From contig PMAL01000185.1 in NCBI GenBank assembly GCA_003152555.1, positions 13,616 to 28,628 of the forward strand: a stretch of 15,013 nt of DNA, read 5' to 3'. Origin of the DNA: Acidimicrobiaceae bacterium (GTDB taxonomy: Bacteria; Actinomycetota; Acidimicrobiia; Acidimicrobiales; RAAP-2). Every line of letters starts with the position of its first letter. The stretch's first letter is position 1. Shown here in pieces: positions 7,519 to 13,257 of this stretch. The notes beneath the pieces were generated by a model. It was given only the letters and a program-made list of their open reading frames with translations. It was not told the origin of the DNA and searched no databases. The translations under genes were made by a program, and so were the position numbers.

Positions 7519-7544
7519 TACTACTTAATTCATGAAGTTGCCAA
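7518..7544 (-). promoter_or_regulatory. Candidate promoter of the thiolase operon
   Basis: Read on the minus strand, TTGGCA (7539-7544) and TAGTAT (7518-7523) resemble -35 and -10 boxes with a short 15-base spacer. The palindrome at 7500-7518 lies immediately downstream of the -10 box. Moderate to weak evidence, helped by position. Confidence 0.35.
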
Positions 7545-7754
7545 TTAGGGTGTGCTTTAAACCCTCCCAATTCCGGCTTAACCATCTTGTTTTGATCGAA
7601 CGCAATCAATGCGACAGGGTGGAGAATTCGACACACCTCTGTTCAAATGGGAGAGTCACCCTCACTCACTCATTGTGTTGTGAGTCGTAACCTCGCGTGG
7701 CGGGTTAGGTGCGCCTCTTCTTTGTCGTGTCGTTGCCGAACCTGGTTCAGGCGA

Positions 7755-8918
7755 TCACCGTTCGACAGAAATGACGTTGCTGCTCAGCAGAGCTTCAATA
7801 TCTTCGTCCTCAAAGCCCCATTCACGGAGAGCAACTTCCCCGTCTTGTCCGGGACGCGGCGCGGACCGCTGAATGGAACTCGGCGTCCGCGAAAATCGGG
7901 GTGCTGGCGAGGGCTGGACCACGCCTTCGAAATAAACGAATGTGCCCCACTCTTTTAGATGCTCATTCTCAGGCGCTTCTCCCATGGAGAGAACCGGGGC
8001 GACACACGCGTCGGTGCCGGCAAAAATGCTCTCCCACTCATCGCGAGTCCGGCTAGAGAATACCGACTTGAAAATCTCATGAACGCGGTTCCATCCGGCC
8101 TGGTCGTCACGAGCGGGGACTTCCAAATCGGAGAGTCCAATCAAGTCAAGCAATTTGGAAAAAAATTGCTCCTCAATCGCACCTACCGAAATGTACCGAC
8201 CGTCACTCGTTTCATAGACGCAATAAAACGGTTTGCCACCATCAAGAATATTTGTCGCGCGTTCATCGTTCCAGAGTCCCAGTGCGCGCATGCCATGAAC
8301 GTACGTCGCCAAATACGCGGCACCATCAACCATTGCAGTATCCACCACTTGACCTTGACCCGTTCGACTCACCTCCAACAGTGCGCAGGTCATGCCGTAC
8401 GCCAGAAGAAGACCACCACCACCAAAGTCTCCGAGAAGATTCATTGGAGGTTGCGGTGGCCGATCTGCCGGACCAATGGCACCTAACGTGCCAGACAAAG
8501 CAATGTAATTAATGTCGTGTCCCGCCGCCTGGGCGTACGTTCCTTTTCGACCCCAACCGGTCACTCGTCCGTACACTAAGCGGGGATTGCGCTCTAGGCA
8601 CTCGTCGGGACCAATACCCAAACGTTCGGTAACGCCTGGACGGTACCCTTCGATCATGCCATCGGCGCGTTCCACCAATCTGAGAATAAACTCCGCCGAT
8701 TTAGTCGACTTGAGATCAACGGTAATTGACCGTCGCCCGCGATTCATTATGTTCATTGCTCGTCCGGCTAACGCAGGATCCTTCTTCGCGTCAGGATTGA
8801 TTGGGCGGTCGATTCGAATTATGTCAGCACCCGCGTCAGCAAGGGCCATCGCGGCAAATGGACCTGGACCAACACCGGCAAGTTCAATGATTCGAATACC
8901 GCTGAGGGGTCCACTCAT
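7755..8918 (-). CDS. mcr: Alpha-methylacyl-CoA racemase (CaiB/BaiF fold)
   Basis: Epimerises 2-methylacyl-CoA thioesters between 2R and 2S forms, so that S-specific acyl-CoA dehydrogenases can accept them. The 387-aa protein starts MSGPLSGIRIIELAGVGPGP, the family opening, followed by RIDRP (35-39). The racemase catalytic residues are present as GHDINYI with His134, LLGDFGGGG with Asp164, and GAIEEQF with Glu249. All three are offset by exactly eight from His126, Asp156 and Glu241 of mycobacterial MCR. The AMVDG (195-199), NILDGGKPFY and APRFSRT (339-345) segments also match. This distinguishes it from formyl-CoA or carnitine CoA-transferases of the same fold. ATG 8918 has no strong ribosome-binding site. 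It lies on the same strand as the thiolase operon, 300 bases upstream, and supports a branched-chain or sterol side-chain substrate for the cluster. Confidence 0.93.
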   Translation of the reverse strand: MSGPLSGIRIIELAGVGPGPFAAMALADAGADIIRIDRPINPDAKKDPALAGRAMNIMNRGRRSITVDLKSTKSAEFILRLVERADGMIEGYRPGVTERLGIGPDECLERNPRLVYGRVTGWGRKGTYAQAAGHDINYIALSGTLGAIGPADRPPQPPMNLLGDFGGGGLLLAYGMTCALLEVSRTGQGQVVDTAMVDGAAYLATYVHGMRALGLWNDERATNILDGGKPFYCVYETSDGRYISVGAIEEQFFSKLLDLIGLSDLEVPARDDQAGWNRVHEIFKSVFSSRTRDEWESIFAGTDACVAPVLSMGEAPENEHLKEWGTFVYFEGVVQPSPAPRFSRTPSSIQRSAPRPGQDGEVALREWGFEDEDIEALLSSNVISVER

Positions 8919-9288
8919 CAGGGAACCGAACTGGCAGAATGTCCGCGCCTCATATCATCGGCCACCGAAGACTCCGCCCGGGACGCAAAGCGGCCACAGA
9001 AAATTGCTGGCTTTTATCGCGGAAGAGATCACTCGGTTGGGGAGAATAATCATATTGCGATTTGTCTACCATAACACTGTATGGCTTGTTTCGAAAATAA
9101 CTCCCCTGTTTGACTCGAAACGCCTTCTGGAGTGTTGCTCGAAAATCACCAATCCAGATCGCCAAATCACCCTGCGTCCCTGACCAATTGGAAAGCAAGG
9201 GCAAGATCTAGATCGCCTTGATTCTCAAGATTGAAGCAACATCACGTCGAACGCAACACGCAACGGCGGTCCACATAAACAGATAAAG
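8919..9288. other. Gene-free stretch with short periodic repeats
   Basis: No recognisable gene; an 84-codon minus-strand frame (8950-9204) has no family likeness or ribosome-binding site. Three copies of TCGAAA begin at 9091, 9115 and 9139, spaced exactly 24 bases. AAATCACC occurs at 9143-9150 and 9164-9171, 21 bases apart. GATCTAGATC (9205-9214) is a 10-bp palindrome, and CTTGA-TTC-TCAAG (9217-9229) is a short inverted repeat. The stretch must carry the racemase promoter, but no clear boxes are visible. Confidence 0.5.
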
Positions 9289-9414
9289 CTACCTAACAGA
9301 ACCTTCGTCCTGACTACTTGACTCTCCAAATGAAGCTCGGCGCATCCAGAGATACACACCCGTGTAAAGAACCCCAATAACTACCATTCCAACCATTGGT
9401 AAGACAATCGCCAT
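9289..9414 (-). CDS. 41-residue single-pass membrane protein
   Basis: A short minus-strand gene, ATG 9414 to TAG 9289-9291. The N-terminal MAIVLPMVGMVVIGVLYTGV continues into YLWMRR, a hydrophobic helix of about 22 residues ended by two arginines, then a polar acidic tail FGESSSQDEGSVR. AAGGAG stands six bases before ATG 9414. An in-frame ATG at 9432 would add MEKETT but would put that site inside the gene. By the positive-inside rule the C-terminal tail should be cytoplasmic. No family is recognised; the shape resembles small accessory subunits of transporters or oxidases, but no such partner is adjacent. It is divergent from an OhrR-type regulator, with an inverted repeat 26-63 bases upstream of its start, so it may be that regulator's target. 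The ribosome-binding site and coherent topology make it more than a chance frame. Confidence 0.65.
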   Translation of the reverse strand: MAIVLPMVGMVVIGVLYTGVYLWMRRASFGESSSQDEGSVR

Positions 9415-9420
9415 TGTCGT

Positions 9421-9426
9421 CTCCTT
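9421..9426 (-). promoter_or_regulatory. Shine-Dalgarno AAGGAG of the small membrane protein
   Basis: AAGGAG on the minus strand, six bases before ATG 9414. It is the main evidence that the 41-codon frame is translated, and it favours 9414 over ATG 9432. Confidence 0.65.
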
Positions 9427-9439
9427 TTCCATGTTTCTT

Positions 9440-9477
9440 AGTGTACTATTTAGTAGCGCACGACTTAATAGTACACT
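9440..9477. promoter_or_regulatory. 11-bp inverted repeat, probable MarR/OhrR operator
   Basis: AGTGTACTATT (9440-9450) is repeated exactly in inverted orientation as AATAGTACACT (9467-9477) around a 16-base spacer. Within the left arm, TAGT-gt-ACTA (9439-9448) is itself palindromic, and the right arm TAGT-ac-ACTC (9469-9478) nearly so, suggesting two dimer sites. It lies between the divergent small membrane protein (start 9414) and the MarR-family gene (start 9552), as expected for an autoregulated divergent pair. Confidence 0.65.
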
Positions 9478-9551
9478 CTATACCATGGAGAAGGGGTCGT
9501 CAACGGAAAGTCGCGACCGTTGTTGTGCGCCATTCCTACTGAGGGGTCCTG

Positions 9552-10061
9552 ATGAACAATGAACCGCCAACCATTCGTGAAGCCGTGTCCGCGCAGGGAG
9601 CGCTCAAGAAAAACGAGACCTATGTTCCCGATCCGCTGGCTTTAGAGCGCCAGGTCTGCTTTGCCTTAGTGGTGGCTGCCCGCAGTGTGCTCTCGATCTA
9701 CCGACCGCTGTTAGAGCCCATGGGGCTCACCCATCCCCAGTACCTGGTGATGCTGGCGCTCTGGGGTGAGTCACCGCTGTCGGTCGGTGACATTGGCTCA
9801 CTACTAGAGCTGGACACGCCGACACTCTCGCCGCTGTTAAAACGCCTAGAAAGCGCTGGTCTCATTACCAGAACCCGCAGCGAAGAAGACGAGCGCAAGG
9901 TCATTATCGATCTCACCCAACAGGGTCGCGATCTGCGTGAACTGGCGCTCAAGGTCCCACCCGCGATCGTCGCCCGGCTCGGTATCCCGATCCCGGAGTT
10001 GGAGCTACTGCACGCGGCCCTCACCAAGGTGAGCGAGGCCTCGCGGGCGCTCAGCGTCTAG
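9552..10061 (+). CDS. MarR-family regulator, OhrR-like with sensor cysteine
   Basis: DNA-binding repressor, 169 aa, expected to act as a dimer. From residue 31, LERQVCFAL, IYRPLLEPMGLTHPQYLVML and LLKRLESAGLITRTRSEEDE follow Bacillus OhrR. The winged-helix region spans about 68-125, with TPTLSPLLKRLESAG as the recognition helix and RSEEDERKV in the wing. Cys36 matches the peroxide-sensing Cys15 of OhrR, and Tyr50 matches Tyr29. The Tyr40 position is His61 and the Tyr19 position is Val40, so the hydrogen-bond network around the cysteine is only partly kept. The N-terminus is about 20 residues longer than OhrR. ATG 9552 follows GAGGGG by five bases. No ohr gene is in the window; the likely target is the divergent small membrane protein. 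Thiol or peroxide sensing is inferred. Confidence 0.9.
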   Translation: MNNEPPTIREAVSAQGALKKNETYVPDPLALERQVCFALVVAARSVLSIYRPLLEPMGLTHPQYLVMLALWGESPLSVGDIGSLLELDTPTLSPLLKRLESAGLITRTRSEEDERKVIIDLTQQGRDLRELALKVPPAIVARLGIPIPELELLHAALTKVSEASRALSV

Positions 10062-10120
10062 TCGGCCGCCTACCGCAAAGATGTAAGCGCCAGAGATTAG
10101 CCGGTGCTACTCTCCGACCG

Positions 10121-10663
10121 ATGTAAATTCACCGCGTCGGTGTGGGTCTGTTGGTGGTGCTGTCGCTCGGCGCGTTTCCATTGGCGACTGGTGCTGCCAG
10201 CGCGGCTTCAAAGCCGCTGCACGACGGTCTCTACGAGACCGCCGGCGTCGGCCCGGCTACTACTCACTCGAGCTCCAAGTGGTTGGCAACGGGACCAGGA
10301 TCCTAGGCGGACTCAAGGGTTCCGGCGAGGTCTGCACGGCGTCGCCGGCGTCCATTGCTCGATCCCAATGAACTGACCGTCATCTCGACGATTCAGATCA
10401 AGCTGGCGACGTCCATACCAATCTCGCCCAACGGATCGTTCTCCTTCTCGGGCAACGTGACGCTCAGTCCTGGACAGACCCAGACCACGATGACGTTCTC
10501 TCAACCCGTCACCCTGAAGGGCTGCTTCTACCGGGGCAGCGTCATCGCGAAAAAGACGACGGCCGTCACCGGCACGCTCTCGGCGCCGTCCATCTGCGAG
10601 ACGGCCACGCCCGTGCACTTTTCGACCAAATGGTACGGCCCCGTCACTGGTGTCGTAGGCTAG
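10121..10663 (+). pseudogene. Broken gene for an exported beta-rich protein
   Basis: Three reading segments on one strand make a single secreted protein. From 10127, VGVGLLVVLSLGAFPL then ATGAASAAS form a signal peptide with an Ala-x-Ala cleavage region, continuing LHDGLYETAGV. Around 10250 the sense shifts to another frame: GYYSLELQVVGNGTRILGG (from 10255), then SGEVC. Around 10345-10358 it returns to the first frame: LDPNELTVISTIQIKL, later TLKGCFYRGSVIAKK and HFSTKWYGPV, to TAG 10661. So a one-base loss and a one-base gain are needed to restore it. The likely start ATG 10121 is followed directly by TAA; ATG-AAA would have been natural. The mature part is Ser/Thr/Gly-rich with three cysteines, like secreted beta-sandwich proteins of actinobacteria; no function is known. 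Sequencing error is an alternative to decay. Confidence 0.65.
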
Positions 10664-10675
10664 CGAGCAACTCTC

Positions 10676-11308
10676 TTAACTTGGAGACGGCTCTAGTTTT
10701 CCTGGGCCGCGAACGATCTTCAAGTAAAAGTCGCGTACCTCCTGGGGCGACAAGTTCAAAAGCGTTGACCCGGCGGTGATGACCTGTCCCACGGAGGCCG
10801 ACCAGATGACCGCGGTCAATGCTTTGGCGTCCAACTCTTGGTCCATCCATCCGAGGGCTTGCGCGTTTTCGACCACCGTGATCCAACGATCAAACTGGAT
10901 GTCCAGGAGATCGCAGAAGTGGCGCTGGGAGAACGGGTCGTTCCACACGTCCTGGAGCAAGTTGACAATGCCCCACTTGTTGTCAATCTGACCCGACTGC
11001 CAGGCCATCTCCATGTTCTCTTCGATCCCGGCCCAAAATGACGGCTCGTCCTCATCGGCGACGGCAGATTCAATACGCGCGAGCACGAGGTGATGGGCCT
11101 CGACCATCGCGAAGTAGTTGGCCATCTGGGCTTCCGCGATCAATTGCGTGCGCGACTCGAAGAAGTGCTCCACCGTCGTGAGATCGATATTCGCCCCCTT
11201 GGCCACGTCAGCCAGTTCTAGTTCCTGACTACCGGATTGGCGCACCAGTATTGACGCCACGTTCACGATCTTTTTTCGTGTGAACGCGTCCCCTGAAGAT
11301 TCGATCAT
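10676..11308 (-). CDS. TetR-family transcriptional regulator
   Basis: DNA-binding repressor of about 210 aa. The N-terminal helix-turn-helix is at about 10-56: TRKKIVNVASILVRQSG, then ELADVAKGANIDLTTVEHFF, with the usual FFESRTQLIAEA helix after it. The remaining 150 residues form a variable helical ligand domain with several Trp and no recognisable subtype. The start is uncertain. ATG 11308 gives a normal-length N-terminus. GTG 11341 would add 11 residues but lies inside the palindrome GTAGT-TGC-ACTAC, a likely operator. Neither has a clear ribosome-binding site. The gene is convergent with the broken exported-protein gene, 12 bases between stops, and divergent from a metallo-beta-lactamase-fold hydrolase that it may control. 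Confidence 0.88.
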   Translation of the reverse strand: MIESSGDAFTRKKIVNVASILVRQSGSQELELADVAKGANIDLTTVEHFFESRTQLIAEAQMANYFAMVEAHHLVLARIESAVADEDEPSFWAGIEENMEMAWQSGQIDNKWGIVNLLQDVWNDPFSQRHFCDLLDIQFDRWITVVENAQALGWMDQELDAKALTAVIWSASVGQVITAGSTLLNLSPQEVRDFYLKIVRGPGKLEPSPS

Positions 11309-11331
11309 TCGCCCAACTTTCAAATGGAGCA

Positions 11332-11372
11332 GTAGTTGCACTACCGCGAGATAATGAAAGATACCGCACTAC
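11332..11372. promoter_or_regulatory. Candidate TetR operator region
   Basis: Between the divergent TetR and hydrolase genes, GTAGT-TGC-ACTAC (11332-11344) is a 13-bp palindrome. GCACTAC recurs at 11338-11344 and 11366-11372, and TACCGC at 11342-11347 and 11362-11367. The repeated half-sites suggest regulator binding that controls both directions. The regulator identity is inferred from adjacency only. Confidence 0.45.
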
Positions 11373-11441
11373 ACCAATGTGCGCGTGACCATGCGAGTCG
11401 GGACAGAATCGTGGCAATCTCTAACATGCAACAATTGGAAA

Positions 11442-12200
11442 ATGAATGAACCCTTGTTAACGGTGCTGGGCTCAGCCGCGCCGTTCCCAATACCGGGTAA
11501 TCCCTGTTCGGGATACCTCGTGCGATATGGGAAAACCAGCCTGTGGGTGGATGCCGGTACGGGCACGCTCAGCGAACTACAGCGCCACGTCAGTCTGCGG
11601 GACCTCAGTGCCCTATGGATCAGCCACGTGCACGCTGATCATTTCGCCGACCTGCCCGCCCTGTACTACGCGTACGCGTTCGGTGACGTGTCGCGCGAGA
11701 CCAAGCTGCCGGTCATTGGCCCTCGCGGCTGGGCCCAACGTGTCTCGGCCTTCGTCACCAACGATGTCGCGCACGATATGGGAACCGTGTTCCACGTCCT
11801 CGAGCACGACGTCGACGAACTGGCCAACGTGGGTGAAATGCGTATTCGTGGCCAACTGGTCGCGCACAGCGCCCCGTCCTACGCGCTGCGCGTCGACGTC
11901 GGGGGGCGTAGCTTCGTCTACTCCGGTGATACGGGCCCGTGCGAAGCATTGACCGAGTTGGCCACGGGCGTTGATCTACTGCTCTGCGAGGTTGGTTGCC
12001 AAGATCCACTCGATGTGCGCCGCAAAGTGCACTGCACGCCCGAAGACGCGGGAAAGACAGCCGCTGACGCCGGTGCACGCAACCTGATGCTCACGCACCT
12101 CGCGCCGGGTTTAACCGGCGACGACGCGCTGCACCGCGCCGCGACGGACTACGACGGCCCGATATCGCTGGCGACGACGGGTCTCTCGGTAACCATATAA
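11442..12200 (+). CDS. Metallo-beta-lactamase-fold hydrolase, RNase Z-like
   Basis: Zinc-dependent hydrolase of 252 aa, probably cytoplasmic. The zinc ligands are visible: HVHADH (62-67), His142 in VAHSAPSYALRV, Asp163 in YSGDTGP, and His219 in MLTHLAPG. The N-terminal LTVLGSAAPFPIPGNPCSGY (6-25) is the standard opening of the RNase Z/ElaC-like and YycJ-like branch. The long exosite arm of true tRNase Z is not evident. Substrate unknown; phosphodiester or ester bonds are typical for the branch. ATG 11442 begins exactly at the family N-terminus. The frame extends upstream to GTG 11379, but that part looks non-coding and the ribosome-binding site at either start is weak. Divergent from the TetR gene, and the operator-like repeats between them suggest co-regulation. 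Confidence 0.9.
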   Translation: MNEPLLTVLGSAAPFPIPGNPCSGYLVRYGKTSLWVDAGTGTLSELQRHVSLRDLSALWISHVHADHFADLPALYYAYAFGDVSRETKLPVIGPRGWAQRVSAFVTNDVAHDMGTVFHVLEHDVDELANVGEMRIRGQLVAHSAPSYALRVDVGGRSFVYSGDTGPCEALTELATGVDLLLCEVGCQDPLDVRRKVHCTPEDAGKTAADAGARNLMLTHLAPGLTGDDALHRAATDYDGPISLATTGLSVTI

Positions 12201-12213
12201 ACGTATAAGAGAT

Positions 12214-12251
12214 GTAGTTCTTCGCTACGACGGGCCCATTCCTTCACAATG
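12214..12251 (+). repeat. Imperfect direct repeat, copy 1
   Basis: Starts with GTAGTTCTTCGC (12214-12225), then CGGGCC (12231-12236), then TTCAC and AATG, in the same order as copy 2 at 12816-12850. It lies between the hydrolase stop and the SRPBCC-like gene. It also contains GTAG/CTAC, which could form a small hairpin not preserved in copy 2. Function unknown. Confidence 0.5.
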
Positions 12252-12279
12252 TGACCTTCTGCCCTACGCCACCACCCCA

Positions 12280-12819
12280 ATGTCGCTCAATACTGAATGC
12301 ATGGACGCGAGCCAGGCCACAGATTTGGACACCCGCAGACGCAACCCCATCTTCATCGAGGATTTCATTGACGTCGATCGTCCGTTCTCCGCCCTGCAAG
12401 AGCGCTTCAGCGGTGACGGAAAGTGGCTCGCGCCGCTGGCGACCGAGGCGACTCGCGAGGGTGAGTCCTTGCGCATGCGCATCGGACCGGTGTGGGCCGC
12501 GCACGTTGTGACCCACGAAGTGCACGTCACCCTCTGGCCGCCGCGCGAGCGCGATAGCTCTCTCGTGAGGTCGCTCACCTGGGTGCCCAGCGGATGGCAG
12601 TCGCTCTTCCCGTTGCTCGACGGCGACATTGAACTGGCGCCCATCGATTCCATGTGGTGCCGTCTCTCGTTGGCCGTGGCCTACACGCCGCCGCTGGGTG
12701 GATTCGGCGCTCGCGTCGACCGCGCGTTGTTTCACCGCGTCGCCGAGTCGACCGTGCGCTCCTTTCTCACCCAAGCCGCCACGATCCTCAAGAGCGGCGT
12801 CGACTTTCCGCAGGCGTAG
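12280..12819 (+). CDS. SRPBCC-like (START/polyketide cyclase fold) protein
   Basis: A 179-aa protein probably binding a hydrophobic ligand; function unknown. It lacks a signal peptide or membrane segment. The pattern of the START/SRPBCC fold is visible: an early helix IDVDRPFSALQERFSG (31-46), and alternating strands through RMRIGPVWAAHVVTHEVHVT and SLVRSLTWVPSGWQSLFP. It ends with a long helix FHRVAESTVRSFLTQAATIL (151-170), preceded by YTPPLGGFGARVDRAL, a turn common in these proteins. ATG 12280 or the in-frame ATG 12301 could be the start; no clear ribosome-binding site precedes either. It follows the metallo-hydrolase by 79 bases on the same strand, but an operon is not certain. Both flanks carry an imperfect direct repeat, the second overlapping the stop codon. 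The fold call rests on overall pattern, so family is moderately sure and function open. Confidence 0.7.
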   Translation: MSLNTECMDASQATDLDTRRRNPIFIEDFIDVDRPFSALQERFSGDGKWLAPLATEATREGESLRMRIGPVWAAHVVTHEVHVTLWPPRERDSSLVRSLTWVPSGWQSLFPLLDGDIELAPIDSMWCRLSLAVAYTPPLGGFGARVDRALFHRVAESTVRSFLTQAATILKSGVDFPQA

Positions 12820-12850
12820 TTCTTCGCGCTGAGCGGGCCTTTCACCAATG
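12816..12850 (+). repeat. Imperfect direct repeat, copy 2
   Basis: GTAGTTCTTCGC (12816-12827), CGGGCC (12834-12839), then TTCACCAATG, matching copy 1 at 12214-12251 with a few gaps. Its first bases include the TAG stop of the SRPBCC-like gene, so the two copies bracket that gene with about 600 bases between starts. Confidence 0.5.
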
Positions 12851-12854
12851 AACG

Positions 12855-13205
12855 TCAGGCGGCGAGTAACTCGCGTTCGTCAAGGAACGACCACCACGCG
12901 TCGCCAATCAGTCGTACGGCGAACTACGCCTCGCCGGGCTCGATGTCCAGCAGCGACAGCGCCCCCAACGTCCACTGCGCGTGGTCGCCTTCAAGCACTC
13001 CGTGCACCGTCCAAAACTGAGTCGCTGCCTGCGAAGCGCCGTAGTGTCGGACCAGTCCTTCGGCCTTGGACCGCGCACTCTCCGCGCCTTGTCCTTCGTA
13101 CGCCCAGAGCCACGCGAGCGAGGCGTGCGGTCCGAGTGCTAACAACCTGGCGTACGACTCGACCAAGGTGGATATGGACGGCGAGCGACGACCCAATGTG
13201 GTCAC
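12855..13205 (-). pseudogene. Degraded heme-oxygenase-like (TenA/PqqC-type) gene
   Basis: The C-terminal half of a helical diiron/TenA-like protein is recognisable on the minus strand: STLVESYARLLALGP, then WLWAYEGQGAESARSKAEGL. VRHYG follows, then FWTVHGVLEGDHAQW with the conserved His and Asp-His pairs. Usual length is 210-240 aa, but only about 95 residues precede an in-frame TAG (12924-12926). Beyond that TAG the same frame continues with a family-like tail, AVRLIGDAWWSFLDERELL, to TGA 12855-12857. So there are two lesions: loss of the N-terminal half and an amber codon. GTG 13205 is only a nominal left limit; the frame runs back to 13316 into the ABC ATPase gene without further likeness. 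It lies just downstream of the exporter operon. The family name is from motif memory and moderately sure. Confidence 0.55.
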
Positions 13206-13257
13206 GATCGCGAACAATGAACCGGCCGGTGAATAGGAGCGGACGTCGCGTCGCCGC

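Larger units (their letters stand above)
7455..7754. other. Intergenic stretch between racemase and thiolase
   Basis: About 300 bases, more A+T-rich near the thiolase than the flanking genes. It holds the candidate thiolase promoter and a perfect 19-base palindrome, described separately. Nearer the racemase stop an ACTCAC/GTGAGT stem (7664-7669 with 7680-7685) has no T-run. A 51-residue minus-strand frame (7430-7585) is present but not called as a gene. Confidence 0.6.

Noticed and set aside
7430..7585. 51-residue minus-strand frame beginning MVKPELGGFKAH upstream of the thiolase
   Set aside because: No ribosome-binding site, it overlaps the thiolase start in another frame, and it contains the candidate promoter and palindrome. 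Translation cannot be supported.
7664..7685. ACTCAC/GTGAGT stem downstream of the racemase as an intrinsic terminator
   Set aside because: Six-base stem, ten-base loop and no T-run on the minus strand; too weak to call.
9485..9562. 25-codon leader frame MEKGSSTESRDRCC overlapping the MarR start
   Set aside because: No ribosome-binding site and no attenuator-like structure beyond a short CAACGG/CCGTTG inverted repeat (9501-9522).
12244..12774. 176-codon minus-strand frame opposite the SRPBCC-like gene
   Set aside because: High-G+C antisense shadow; the + strand frame shows the fold pattern, while the antisense translation is Gly/Arg-rich with no family likeness.
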